Below, piece by piece: positions 34,101-43,251 of a DNA stretch of 64,000 bases. This DNA comes from Geobacteraceae bacterium (GTDB lineage: Bacteria > Desulfobacterota > Desulfuromonadia > Desulfuromonadales > BM103). The notes beneath the pieces were generated by a model. It was not told where the DNA came from. It did not search any database and saw nothing but the letters and a program-made list of their open reading frames with translations. Both the position numbers and the translations under genes were made by a program. How positions within the stretch are numbered: the first letter of the stretch is position 1; each line of letters starts with the position of its first letter. Where the stretch lies: positions 28,421 to 92,420 of the forward strand of contig JAHEDT010000007.1 of NCBI GenBank assembly GCA_024641085.1. The letters are read 5' to 3'.

Positions 34101-34404
34101 GCTCTGCTCCTTCGATAAAGTCTGCATCCGGAACCATCGCGATCGCCTGGACCGGGCATTCCTGGGCGCAGATACCGCAGCCCTTGCAGTATTCTAGGTC
34201 GATTTCCGGTTCGAGGTCCTTGCTGACGACGTTGTCGGGGCAGAGGAGCCAGCAGAGATGGCAGGCGTGTTTGCCGGCTTTGGCAGGGATGCAGCGGCTC
34301 ATGTCGATAACCGGTCGCTCAACCCGCCAGGACCCGGTGCGACCTGCATCCCCGGGGCCGGAGGTGCTGGCAGAAGTCAGAATTTTAAACCTCGGATCAG
34401 GCAT
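34093..34404 (-). CDS. porD: Pyruvate:ferredoxin oxidoreductase, delta (ferredoxin) subunit
   Basis: A 103-residue 2[4Fe-4S] ferredoxin subunit that carries electrons from PorAB to ferredoxin. The second cluster motif is regular: C73-x2-C76-x2-C79-x3-C83-P. The first is stretched: C38-x9-C48-x2-C51-x3-C55-P, where the usual C-x2-C at the front has an insertion. AGGAGG lies 7 bp before the ATG at 34404, which supports this start over 34431. The porG stop overlaps this gene by 8 bp. Confidence 0.85.
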   Translation of the reverse strand: MPDPRFKILTSASTSGPGDAGRTGSWRVERPVIDMSRCIPAKAGKHACHLCWLLCPDNVVSKDLEPEIDLEYCKGCGICAQECPVQAIAMVPDADFIEGAERE

Positions 34405-34993
34405 CAGTGGGTCCTCCTGTCGTGCTGTCATCCATCAGGGTTGCGTCATAAACGAGTCGGGCTGCCAAGGCGTTGGCATCGGGGTTGCGCCCGGAAAATT
34501 CTTCGGCAATCGTCTCCGCCAGGATATCGATTCCGATCAAGCCGCTGGCCCGCCCCAGGGCGCCGATGATGCCGGTGTTGACAACCCCTTTGCGCAGCCC
34601 GGCCTCGACCCCCAGGCGGGTCGCGTTGGCCACTGCCGTGCGATATCCTGGAAAGCTGTAATCCTTTACCATGCGCGGAGAATTCATGATGATCCAGCCG
34701 CCTGGTTTTAATCCGGAGGTGACATCCACCTCGTGCAGGATCATGTGGTCGAGGACAACCACGATGTCTGGAGTTGTAATCGGAGAGAGGTCGTAAATCT
34801 TGCTGCGGGAGATCTTGAGGGAGGTCGTAACCGGGGCGCCGCGGCGCTCCGTGCCGAAGGTTGGTGCCATCACCGCGCCGCCGTAGCCTGACCGGAAGGC
34901 TGCTTCGGCGACCACCTTGGCCGCTGTAATGGCCCCCTGGCCGCCGCGACCGTGCCAGCGAATCTGGATTATCTGGTCATTCGTCTGCTGCAT
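34397..34993 (-). CDS. porG: Pyruvate:ferredoxin oxidoreductase, gamma subunit
   Basis: A 198-residue gamma subunit. IRWHGRGGQGAITAAKVVAEAA at the start and GGAVMAPTFGTERRGAPVTTSLKIS are diagnostic; NTGIIGALGRASGLI follows. It binds CoA or stabilises the complex with the other Por subunits. GGGAGAG precedes the ATG at 34993, so the longer frame from 35059 is not favoured. It is the first gene of the operon, read toward lower coordinates. Confidence 0.88.
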   Translation of the reverse strand: MQQTNDQIIQIRWHGRGGQGAITAAKVVAEAAFRSGYGGAVMAPTFGTERRGAPVTTSLKISRSKIYDLSPITTPDIVVVLDHMILHEVDVTSGLKPGGWIIMNSPRMVKDYSFPGYRTAVANATRLGVEAGLRKGVVNTGIIGALGRASGLIGIDILAETIAEEFSGRNPDANALAARLVYDATLMDDSTTGGPTDA

Positions 34994-35318
34994 GTGCTGA
35001 TCTCTCCCTGCGAGGCCTACGATAGTACCGGCATGGTGCCACAAAGGCAATAAGGCCAAAGTTCGTCTGGCTCAGGTGAACGTCTGGTTGTCACTCGGTT
35101 GCTTGGTGATACGGGGCAGAACCGCTCATCGGATATGGGGACCACGACAATAGAACACTGTTGCCCACTCGTTTTAATCACGAATTTATAGCTTTTATAA
35201 CAATATAATTCAAGGAGATAAATCCCGGTAAGTTCATGGCCAACGCGCTAGCGTGGTCTGACTTTGCCGTGCTGCCCGGCAATGTTCCGCCAATATTGCC
35301 GGCCGCGGTTGTGCCCCA
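34994..35318 (-). promoter_or_regulatory. Intergenic region holding the likely por promoter
   Basis: A 325-bp gene-free stretch. On the minus strand TTGAAT (35213-35208), 17 bp and TATAAA (35190-35185) form a good sigma-70-like promoter about 190 bp upstream of porG, implying a long leader. No riboswitch or terminator hairpin was recognised. Confidence 0.55.
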
Positions 35319-36323
35319 TCACTGTCTGGAGTTTAACGTCCTCGGAGCCATTGGCAGGCGGAGCAAGAAAGTTGTCCCCTCTGCTGTATTACTGACCAGG
35401 TCAATCTTGCCACCGAGTGCGCCGATCAGCAGGCGGATACTGCGTAGGCCCAAACCTCGGCCGCGTCCCTTGGTCGTCCCGCCGCCTCGAAAGACCCTGG
35501 TCTGCACCTCTTTAGGGATCTCTCCCGGGTTGTTGATGCTGAAGATGGTCTCGTCATCGCCAGATCGGCAGTCGATTCGGACGGTTCCTGCCTCGGGTGT
35601 TGCTTCGAGCGCATTTTTGATCAGGTTGCCGAGAATCCGAGTCAACAACTCCTGGTCGCTTTTCAACAGGAAGTTGTTGACCGGTTCGACGAGGACCAGG
35701 GTCCGGTTCTCCGCACAATGGTGATGGCGGTAGATCGACAACAGCATTTCCAGGAAAGGTTGTGTCTGCAGGTATTCGTGCTCAACAGCAAGGTCGCCGC
35801 TCTCTGCGGCGCTGATAATGCGCTGGGTCTCGATTTCGTCTATGATGCGCTCGGTCGTTTCTGCCAGAAGCTGCGTGACGGCGACCTTGTCGGGCAGACT
35901 GTTGTCCTGCAGAAGTTCGGCAAAGCCACGCAGGCTGCCGGTCAGATTGAGCAGGTCGTGGAAGAACAGACGCTCCAGAAGTCGTCGTCGTTCCATGTTG
36001 GTCTTGACCTTGTCGAGGAGTACCGCCATCGACAGAAACAAAATGAGCCGCACGCACATGTTCCAGTATGGCGCCCAGGCAATCTGGTAGGTCTGCCCGC
36101 CGAGGACCTCTGCCGACAACCAGATGACCGCGGCAAGCAGGGAGGCGAATATCCCTGGCAACAGGCCGTATCTCCAAGTGAGCCAGTAGATGGGCACCAG
36201 GTAGAAAATAGAGAAGGAGAGGTCGAGACCGCTGATCAGGTCGAAGAAGCCCAGCAGGGGGATGCCCAGCATGGCGCTGGCAAACGGCCAGCCTGCAGAT
36301 CGGATCTTGCCCCAGAGTTTCAC
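35319..36323 (-). CDS. Membrane sensor histidine kinase
   Basis: A 334-residue kinase. The N-terminal third holds about four hydrophobic segments with little periplasmic loop. The H-box is FFHDLLNLTGSLRGF (His near residue 121). The ATPase domain shows the N-box NLIKNALEATPEAG, a G1-like NNPGEIP and GRGRGLGLRSI. It starts with GTG, with GAGG upstream. It lies 78 bp after the NtrX-like gene and may share its transcript, yet NtrY is that regulator's expected partner. The signal is unknown. The HDxxN box places it with the CheA-like/HDxxN kinases rather than the HExxN type. Confidence 0.83.
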   Translation of the reverse strand: MKLWGKIRSAGWPFASAMLGIPLLGFFDLISGLDLSFSIFYLVPIYWLTWRYGLLPGIFASLLAAVIWLSAEVLGGQTYQIAWAPYWNMCVRLILFLSMAVLLDKVKTNMERRRLLERLFFHDLLNLTGSLRGFAELLQDNSLPDKVAVTQLLAETTERIIDEIETQRIISAAESGDLAVEHEYLQTQPFLEMLLSIYRHHHCAENRTLVLVEPVNNFLLKSDQELLTRILGNLIKNALEATPEAGTVRIDCRSGDDETIFSINNPGEIPKEVQTRVFRGGGTTKGRGRGLGLRSIRLLIGALGGKIDLVSNTAEGTTFLLRLPMAPRTLNSRQ

Positions 36324-36401
36324 GTGCTGGCCTCGTTAAAGGAGTGTAAAGGGAGAATTTGTGCCTTTGGTGTGGATTTCGTCCTGCCCAGAGCCGCCAG
36401 G

Positions 36402-37769
36402 CTACTTCTTGAACTCGATCCCGTACGCTTTGATCTTGCGATGCAGATTGGAACGTTCAATCTCGATTGCTTCGGCTGTGCGCGAGATGTTCCAGTCATG
36501 CTCTTCAAGTTTCTGGACGAGAAACTCTTTTTCAAATTCTTCCTTGGCGACACGGAAATTGTCCGCTGTCGGGCTGCTTGAACCCTGCTGCTTGTCTGTG
36601 GGGGAGCGCCTGTCGCAGATGGACTGCGGAAGTTGACTGCGGGTAATGGTGTTGCCGGGCGACATGATCACCAGGCGTTCGATCAGGTTCTTCAACTCGC
36701 GCACGTTGCCTGGCCAGGGGTAGTTGGTGATCGCCTGCATGGCCTCGTTATCGAGCACCTTGGTGTCGCGGCTTTCCTGGCCGCAGAAATACTCCAGGAA
36801 ATGTTTGGCAAGCTGCGGGATGTCAGATTTACGCTCGCGCAAGGGCGGCACGTCGAAGGGGATGACATTCAGACGGTAATAAAGATCTTCACGAAAGTTG
36901 CCTTTGGTAATCTCTTTTTCCAGGTCCTTGTTGGTTGCCGCAATCACCCGCACATCAACCTCGATGGTTTTGTTGCCGCCGACTCGTTCGAACTTGCGCT
37001 CCTGCAGGATGCGCAGGACTTTCGCCTGGGTTTTCAGGCTCATGTCACCAATTTCATCTAAAAAGAGCGTTCCCTGGTTGGCCTGGTCGAACTTGCCGCG
37101 CCGCTGCGTGGTGGCCCCGGTAAAAGACCCCTTCTCGTGGCCGAAGAGTTCCGATTCGATCAATTCCTCGGGGATGGCCGCACAGTTCACCTCGACAAAA
37201 GTCTTGTTGCGCCTGTGTGAGTTGTAGTGGATCGCCCGGGCGACCAGTTCTTTGCCCGTGCCATTCTCACCACTAATCAGAACCCAGCCCGAGGTTGGTG
37301 CGGCAATCATGATCTGGGCCTTGAGCTCCTTGATCGGCCTGCTTTCGCCGATCATTTCGTGCTCTTTGCCGATCTGGGCCTTGAGCTCCCGATTCTCCTC
37401 GACCAGCTGACTGACCTTGACCGCATTCTGAATACAGAGGAGTACCTTCTCCAGCGAGAGCGGTTTCTCTATGAAATCATAAGCCCCCAGCTTGGTCGCC
37501 TTGACGGCCGTCTCAATTGTGCCATGGCCGCTCATAATAATGACCAGCTGGTCTGGGTAGATGTCTCGAATTCTGGTCAGGGTCTCCATGCCGTCCATGC
37601 CGGGCATCCAGATATCGAGAAGCACCAGGTCCGGTTTTTCTTCGCTGATTTTCTCAATCGCAGCTTCGCCACTCTCGACTGAAATTGGCGAAAAACCCTC
37701 ATCCTGCAGGATGCCGGTCAGGCTGTCGCGTATGCTCTTTTCGTCATCTACGATCAGAATGGATTGCAT
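36402..37769 (-). CDS. ntrX: Sigma-54-dependent response regulator (NtrX-like)
   Basis: A 455-residue NtrC-class regulator. The receiver domain has the phosphorylation site in LVLLDIWMPGMDG (Asp about residue 53). The AAA+ domain has Walker A GENGTGKELVARAIH, the sigma-54 contact GSFTGA and Walker B LFLDEIGDM. The C-terminus is a Fis-type helix-turn-helix (WNISRTAEAIEIERSNLHRKI). It follows the NtrY-like gene by 25 bp. In the NtrY-NtrX pairs of other proteobacteria it controls nitrogen or redox genes through RpoN. The symbol is by arrangement and resemblance. Confidence 0.87.
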   Translation of the reverse strand: MQSILIVDDEKSIRDSLTGILQDEGFSPISVESGEAAIEKISEEKPDLVLLDIWMPGMDGMETLTRIRDIYPDQLVIIMSGHGTIETAVKATKLGAYDFIEKPLSLEKVLLCIQNAVKVSQLVEENRELKAQIGKEHEMIGESRPIKELKAQIMIAAPTSGWVLISGENGTGKELVARAIHYNSHRRNKTFVEVNCAAIPEELIESELFGHEKGSFTGATTQRRGKFDQANQGTLFLDEIGDMSLKTQAKVLRILQERKFERVGGNKTIEVDVRVIAATNKDLEKEITKGNFREDLYYRLNVIPFDVPPLRERKSDIPQLAKHFLEYFCGQESRDTKVLDNEAMQAITNYPWPGNVRELKNLIERLVIMSPGNTITRSQLPQSICDRRSPTDKQQGSSSPTADNFRVAKEEFEKEFLVQKLEEHDWNISRTAEAIEIERSNLHRKIKAYGIEFKK

Positions 37770-37794
37770 GTATTCTCTGGGTTCCTTGATTGCT

Positions 37795-40047
37795 TTAGGC
37801 CCGCGAAGCTTCCGAAGTTATCGGAAGTTCAACTATGAATAGGGTGCCACGCGGTTCGTTATCGCGAACCCTAATATAGCCATTATGATCCGAAATGATT
37901 GTTGAAACAATAGCCAGCCCAAGGCCAGTTCCTGACTTCTTGGTGGAAAAATAAGGCTCGAACAGTCTTGGCTTGTCTTCGGCAGAGATGCCGCAGCCAT
38001 TATCGCTGACTTTCAGTGTGACAATCTGCAAATCCTGGTTGAATGAGGTTTCAATGGCGATCGCACCACTGCCGTTGACGGCTGCGACCGCATTGTCCAG
38101 CAGGTTGATGATCACCCGCTTGATCTGCTCGCGGTCGAGGCTGAACATTGGCAAGTTCGGGTCGAAGTTCAGCTTGAAATCGATCTCCTTATGCCCTTCC
38201 TGGAAGAGCACCAGTGCTTCATTGATGACGTCGTTGAGGTTGTTGAGGCTCGGGTTGCTGGACGGCATGCGTGCAAAGCTCGAAAATTCATTGACCAGGT
38301 TTTTCAGGTCATCGACCTGCTTGATAATCATCGTGGTACATTCGTCAAAGACGGTGTCATCGGTAGCGAAACGCTCCAGGTAGCGGCGTCGGAGACGCTG
38401 CGCCGACAGCTGGATCGGGGTCAGGGGGTTCTTGATTTCATGGGCAATGCGCCTGGCAACTTCACGCCATGCGGCCATGCGCTGTGCCTTGAGGAGCTGG
38501 GTCAGGTCATCGAACACCACAACGGTGCCCATGAATTCATTTTTCTCGTCTTTTAGGGTCGTGACATTGACCAGCAAAACGACCTTGGTGTCGCTGGCCG
38601 GAAGAGTGACCTGCTTGCGTATCGAGTCCCTGCCGGAAGCGATCAGGTCCTTGAGAATACCCTTGATCATCGGCAGGTAGTCGGGGGCGACGATATCCCG
38701 GAAATTGCGGCCGATGATCTTGGAGGTTTTGAGTCCGAGGAGCTTTTCGGCTGACTTGTTGATGGTCGTAATCTGGCCTTGGCTGTCGATGGAAACAACC
38801 CCAGCCGTGACATTCGCCAGAACGATCTCCATGTAGCGACGTCTCTGCTCGAGTTCCAGGTTGGAGGCCTGCAGTTCGCGGTTCGCCCGGCGAATCGCCA
38901 TTTGTCCCTTGCGCAAGTCTGCGGTCATGGTGTTGAACGCTTCGACCAGGGACCCGACTTCATCGTTGCTGTAACTGTCAAGTGTGACGTTCAAATCACC
39001 GGAGGCCACGCGGTTGGTCGCCACAGCCAGGTCCTGGATCGGTTCAGTGATGCCGCGCGCGAGATGAAAGCCCGCCCAGGTGGAGAGGAAGATGATTACC
39101 AGGGCGATCAGGAGCAGGAAGAGTACGTAGCCTTTCTGAATCTTGCCTTTGAGCAGCTTGGTTGACTTGTATTGCTCGAAGGAACTGCTGATCTCCTTCA
39201 TCTTGTTGACCAGCGAATAGGGGACGTAATAATTGACAACCACCACGCCGACCACATCGTTCGGGTTCCAGTTCGAGTATACCGGGACAATACCCCTGAT
39301 CAGATCCGCACGACCGATTGGACTGATCCGTGTGAAGCGATTTCCCTGCAGGGCTTCGTGGATGCTGTCTGAACCAGGATCGGTGAATTCTGCCGCCGGG
39401 ACGAGGGGGTTGACAGCTCTGACCAGTTCTTCGAGGGTCGCGGAAAAGACCTCGACGATGCCGAGATTGTATTCCTGCTGCTTCTGGTGAATCAGTGTTT
39501 CCAGGACGGGCAGGTTGCCTTCATTGAGCAGTTTCTTGTCCTTGATCGCCAGCGAGATCTGCTCGGCATAATAGAGGGCGTTGCTGGCAGAATTCTTGTA
39601 GTAGGTTTGCGCAACCTCGAGGGACTCCTCGAGCGATTCTTCGACCTGATTGTTGAACCAGTTTTCGATGGAGTTGGTAATGAACCCGGCAGAAACAAAG
39701 AAGAGCAACATGGTCGGGATCAGGGACAGTGCGATAAAAGCCAGTACCAGTTTACTGCGCAGTTTCGCCCCGGGGATGCCTCGTCGGCGCTCCAGCAGGA
39801 GCTTGAAGATGTTGCGCATGACCAGGAACAGGCAGAAAATGATCAGGAGGATGTTCAGGTTGATCAGGGCGAGGACCAGGATATTCCCGGTCAGAGGAAT
39901 CTCTGAGGTCAGGTCAAAGAGGCGCCCCTGGAAGCGCAGCGACAGGGCGACCAGTCCGACAATGACCAGAACGAGCAGCCACTCGCGGCGGCGTTTACGG
40001 GACTCCGTGTTCTGAACACTCGATGTCTTGGCTGGTGTGTTAGGCAT
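37795..40047 (-). CDS. ntrY: NtrY-like sensor histidine kinase
   Basis: A 750-residue membrane kinase. Order: basic N-terminus, two or three helices (about 24-110), a periplasmic domain, another helix (about 310-330), a HAMP domain (RGITEPIQDLAVATNRVASGDLNV), a PAS domain (YMEIVLANVTAGVVSIDSQGQITTIN), then the H-box RRIAHEIKNPLTPIQLSAQRLRRR and the ATPase boxes NLLDNAVAAV, DNGCGIS and GTGLGLAIVSTI. This layout and the H-box wording match NtrY. It phosphorylates the NtrX-like regulator encoded next. Confidence 0.88.
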   Translation of the reverse strand: MPNTPAKTSSVQNTESRKRRREWLLVLVIVGLVALSLRFQGRLFDLTSEIPLTGNILVLALINLNILLIIFCLFLVMRNIFKLLLERRRGIPGAKLRSKLVLAFIALSLIPTMLLFFVSAGFITNSIENWFNNQVEESLEESLEVAQTYYKNSASNALYYAEQISLAIKDKKLLNEGNLPVLETLIHQKQQEYNLGIVEVFSATLEELVRAVNPLVPAAEFTDPGSDSIHEALQGNRFTRISPIGRADLIRGIVPVYSNWNPNDVVGVVVVNYYVPYSLVNKMKEISSSFEQYKSTKLLKGKIQKGYVLFLLLIALVIIFLSTWAGFHLARGITEPIQDLAVATNRVASGDLNVTLDSYSNDEVGSLVEAFNTMTADLRKGQMAIRRANRELQASNLELEQRRRYMEIVLANVTAGVVSIDSQGQITTINKSAEKLLGLKTSKIIGRNFRDIVAPDYLPMIKGILKDLIASGRDSIRKQVTLPASDTKVVLLVNVTTLKDEKNEFMGTVVVFDDLTQLLKAQRMAAWREVARRIAHEIKNPLTPIQLSAQRLRRRYLERFATDDTVFDECTTMIIKQVDDLKNLVNEFSSFARMPSSNPSLNNLNDVINEALVLFQEGHKEIDFKLNFDPNLPMFSLDREQIKRVIINLLDNAVAAVNGSGAIAIETSFNQDLQIVTLKVSDNGCGISAEDKPRLFEPYFSTKKSGTGLGLAIVSTIISDHNGYIRVRDNEPRGTLFIVELPITSEASRA

Positions 40048-40412
40048 GTGAAAGTTCTATAGTTACGAAATTTTAGGCGTAAAGGGGCCTTCATTGCAAG
40101 TGGCATCTGAGCAGCGACTTTCTGTGAACGACCGCTGGACCGGAAAAACCAGAGGCAGACAGCAAGAAGAGTCGTTTCCATGTGGTCATGACCATCGCCG
40201 CGGTGTGTCCGAATGCAACGAGTCCTGCAGGCCCATCAAGTCAACATTTACCCGGGGCCGCAGCCGAATCTTGATCGCTGTTTACCGTTCATGGCGCCCG
40301 GTCTCGACCTGATCTTACGCGAAGTCCCAGAGGGTGATACCCTTTGATGTGGCCACTGGCAAAAAAAAAGGCAGCCGGATCGGCTGCCCTTTCGGGGTGT
40401 GAGTCAGGTGGC
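40048..40412. other. 365-bp gap between lpxC and ntrY
   Basis: It contains the lpxC terminator and a plus-strand open frame of 44 codons (40213-40347, MQRVLQAHQ...) without a ribosome site. A 34-codon minus-strand frame near 40180-40079 looks like a signal-peptide start that soon stops. Neither is supported as a gene. The gap may be the remains of a deleted gene. Confidence 0.4.
40361..40388 (-). terminator. Terminator of lpxC
   Basis: Read on the minus strand, GGCAGCCG-ATC-CGGCTGCC is an 8-bp GC stem with a 3-nt loop followed directly by nine T residues. It lies 25 bp after the lpxC stop. Confidence 0.9.
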
Positions 40413-41348
40413 CTAGGCCTTGGAAAGGGACAGCCCGCGGGAAAAGGGTTGTGGAGCCATCTGCAGGGCCTCGGCAAGGTCATCCTCGCTGAATTCAAGC
40501 AACTGCCAGCTTTCAGGGTTGTCCAGGAGCTTCTCTACCAGCTGATGATTGACGTCATGACCCGCTTTGAAGGCACGAACATGGCCAAGAATCGGGTAAC
40601 CGATCAGGCTCAGATCGCCTATTGCATCGAGGATCTTGTGACGAACGAATTCATCCTGGAAACGCAGACCCTCGGGGTTTAAAATCCTTTCATCATCAAC
40701 GACAATCGCATTTTCCAGGGACCCGCCACGGGCCAGACCTGCTGCCTTGAGCGTTTCGACATCACGCAGAAAGCCGAAAGTACGTGCCGGCGCCAGGTCG
40801 CGGCGGAATGTTGCCGAGGAGACCTTGACCGAGCGCTGCTGCAAGGCAATGCACGGGTGCTGAAAGGCGATGTCGAAGGTGATGCGGAAAAAGCGCGACG
40901 GGATAATGGAGACCCGTTTCTCACCATCAATTACAGAGACCGGCTGACGAATAGCAAGGAATTTGCGGCTTTGCGAAAGGCGGAGTTGTCCCGCCTCTTC
41001 GATGATCGATGCAAAGGGTGCTGCACTGCCGTCCATGATCGGAACTTCCGGTCCGTCGATGTCGATGTGCAGGTTGTCAACACCATAGGCGGCAAGCGCA
41101 GACAGCAGATGCTCGACCGTGGAGATGCGGACATCGCCCTTGCCAAGAACCGTTGCCAGGCGGGTATCAACAACATTGCCGGAGATTGCTTCTATGGTAA
41201 CCGTGCGTTCACCTACTCTGCGATGGAAAACGATACCGGTGTTCGCCTCAGCGGGACGCAGTGTCATGTTGATGCGCTCCCCGGTGTGGAGTCCGATCCC
41301 GGATATGGCGGTAGGGTTGGCAAAGGTTGTTTGGCAGATCATACTCAT
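40413..41348 (-). CDS. lpxC: UDP-3-O-acyl-N-acetylglucosamine deacetylase
   Basis: A 311-residue zinc deacetylase catalysing the committed step of lipid A synthesis. GIGLHTGERINMTLRPAEANTGIVFHR opens the first domain; STVEHLLSALAAYGVDN and HKILDAIGDLSLIG carry zinc-binding His and Asp residues; GHVRAFKAGHDVNHQL holds the catalytic His. The ATG at 41348 (MSMICQTT) was chosen over the TTG at 41366; GAAGG lies 11 bp upstream. It stands alone with its own promoter and terminator. Confidence 0.95.
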   Translation of the reverse strand: MSMICQTTFANPTAISGIGLHTGERINMTLRPAEANTGIVFHRRVGERTVTIEAISGNVVDTRLATVLGKGDVRISTVEHLLSALAAYGVDNLHIDIDGPEVPIMDGSAAPFASIIEEAGQLRLSQSRKFLAIRQPVSVIDGEKRVSIIPSRFFRITFDIAFQHPCIALQQRSVKVSSATFRRDLAPARTFGFLRDVETLKAAGLARGGSLENAIVVDDERILNPEGLRFQDEFVRHKILDAIGDLSLIGYPILGHVRAFKAGHDVNHQLVEKLLDNPESWQLLEFSEDDLAEALQMAPQPFSRGLSLSKA

Positions 41349-41385
41349 TTGTTCATATGCCTTCAAGGTGTTTAAAATTAGTCAA

Positions 41386-41414
41386 AATATACATTAATGC
41401 AATTATCTTGCCAA
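41386..41414 (-). promoter_or_regulatory. Promoter of lpxC
   Basis: On the minus strand TTGGCA (41414-41409), 17 bp and TATATT (41391-41386) make a good sigma-70-like promoter 38 bp before the chosen start. Confidence 0.55.
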
Positions 41415-41530
41415 CAAATTAATTAGTTTCAAGTTACCGGAATCAATAGGTTTAAACTTTAAATGACAGGGCCAGTACGGGTGGCGAAGACTATTTGTTG
41501 CAACGGGTGTGTTACTGTCGCCACACTCCC

Positions 41531-43222
41531 TTACAGACGTCCTGAACGCAGGATGCCGACCGCCAGCCAGAGACCGAGCAGAGCGGCAATCGAATAACCC
41601 AACAAGCCCAGTAAGGGGAAACCGAACACCATGGGTCCCTTGTTGATCTGCATCACCAGGGAAGAGCCGACGATCAGTGAGCCGATGACAACTGCAAACG
41701 AGACCCGGTTGCTGGATCGGTCCAGGTCGGTGACCAGTTTCTCCAGACCGCGATGCTCAAGGTCGATCTTGAACTGGTTGCGGTTAAGACGGTTGATGAA
41801 CTCCTTGATGTCATGCGGCAGGTTCTTGGCCAGAGAACTGTAAGCCTGGGCAATGCGGCTGGCCTCTGCCGCCAGGTTCTTCGGGCTGAAACGCTCAAGA
41901 ACCAGTTTTCTGACGTAAGGCCGCATGTGGGAAATCATATTGAAATCAGGGTCAAGCTGGCGGCCGACTCCCTCCATGACAATCAGAGCCTTGGTCAGCA
42001 GCATGAAGTCGGGCGGGAAATGAATGCGATAATGTGTCAGGATTTCGATGAAATCCGCGAGTAGTTTGCCGACCTTGATGTCCTGTAAGACGATGTCGTA
42101 GTAGTCCTCGATAAAATCATGCAGGTCGCGTCGCAGGTTTTTCAGGTCGGCATTGTCCGTCAGCTCTCCTGAGTAGAGAAGTTGTGTGATGATGCTATCC
42201 ACGTCCCTGTCCAGCAGCGCCTTGAGCAGGTCGATCAACTGATCCTTGAGATCCTGGCCAAGGCGTCCGACTATGCCGAAGTCGAGCATGCAGATAACTT
42301 GTCCAGGCAGGATGAAGACATTGCCGGGATGGGGGTCTGCGTGAAACAGGCCATAGTCGAGCACCTGTTTGAGAAAGGCGTCGGCACCTCGCCGGGCAAT
42401 TTCCTTAAGGTCGTAACCCTGGGCCGTGAGCTGTTCCAGTTCCGAGATCTTGATTCCGGGAACATACTCCATGGTCAGAACCATCTCTCCGGAAAAATCC
42501 CAGAAGATTTTTGGTACATAAACCGTCGGGCTATCGGCAAAATTAACTGCGAAGCGGTCGACCGTGCGACCCTCACGGGTGAAATTAAGCTCTCGCATGA
42601 TACTGCGGCGGAATTCCTTGACCAACCCGACCGGGTCGTAAAGGGCGACTGCAGGTATATGCTGTTCGATGAGGAAGGCCAGGCTCATCAGAACATCGAG
42701 ATCGGTTTCAATGATTTTTACGATGCCCGGGCGACGGACCTTGAGAACAACCTGTTCACCGCTCTTCAACTTGCCGCGATGCACCTGAGCAATGCTGGCG
42801 GCCGCGAGTGGTTCCCTGGAGAATTCAGCGAACAGGTTTTCGGCGGGGTAGCCCAGCTCGCGCTGAACCTGGGCGTTGACTTCATCGAAAGAGACGGCAG
42901 GGACCTTGTCCTGCAGTTTACTGAATTCCTTGATGTAGTCTTTGCCGAGAACATCCGGACGGGTTGAGAGCAGCTGGCCGAGCTTGATAAAGGTCGGCCC
43001 GAGTTCCTCCATGGCCAGCCGTAGTCTTTGCGGCTGGCTGAGCCGCTCGAGTTCCTTTGGAATCTTGTCGAAAGTAACGATCCGTTTGCCAAGTTCGATG
43101 TAGTAATCAATATTGAGCTGCTCTAGGAAGTGCCCGAAACCATACTTGATCAGGACCCCGAGGATGGTCCTGTAGCGCCGGATCGTCCGGATATTTCGGT
43201 TGACGCGAAGGATTGGCAGCAT
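41531..43222 (-). CDS. ubiB: UbiB/AarF (ABC1) family atypical kinase
   Basis: A 563-residue protein with the ABC1 kinase fold. LGPTFIKLGQLLSTRPD is the KxGQ region, AAASIAQVHRG the alanine-rich loop that replaces the P-loop, and YGLFHADPHPGNVFIL the catalytic HxDxHPGN. Two hydrophobic helices lie at the C-terminus (about 500-560). UbiB proteins support quinone synthesis, probably by ATP-dependent lipid handling. Desulfuromonadia use menaquinone, so the symbol denotes family only. The phasin-like gene lies 29 bp upstream on the same strand. Confidence 0.88.
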   Translation of the reverse strand: MLPILRVNRNIRTIRRYRTILGVLIKYGFGHFLEQLNIDYYIELGKRIVTFDKIPKELERLSQPQRLRLAMEELGPTFIKLGQLLSTRPDVLGKDYIKEFSKLQDKVPAVSFDEVNAQVQRELGYPAENLFAEFSREPLAAASIAQVHRGKLKSGEQVVLKVRRPGIVKIIETDLDVLMSLAFLIEQHIPAVALYDPVGLVKEFRRSIMRELNFTREGRTVDRFAVNFADSPTVYVPKIFWDFSGEMVLTMEYVPGIKISELEQLTAQGYDLKEIARRGADAFLKQVLDYGLFHADPHPGNVFILPGQVICMLDFGIVGRLGQDLKDQLIDLLKALLDRDVDSIITQLLYSGELTDNADLKNLRRDLHDFIEDYYDIVLQDIKVGKLLADFIEILTHYRIHFPPDFMLLTKALIVMEGVGRQLDPDFNMISHMRPYVRKLVLERFSPKNLAAEASRIAQAYSSLAKNLPHDIKEFINRLNRNQFKIDLEHRGLEKLVTDLDRSSNRVSFAVVIGSLIVGSSLVMQINKGPMVFGFPLLGLLGYSIAALLGLWLAVGILRSGRL

Positions 43223-43251
43223 GGCGGTGTCCGGATCATTTCATGGGCTGT

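Noticed and set aside
35236..35724. A 162-codon plus-strand open frame with AAGGAG upstream
   Set aside because: It runs antisense through the conserved ATPase domain of the histidine kinase at 35319, the AAGGAG is too far from the ATG, and the protein shows no recognisable pattern.
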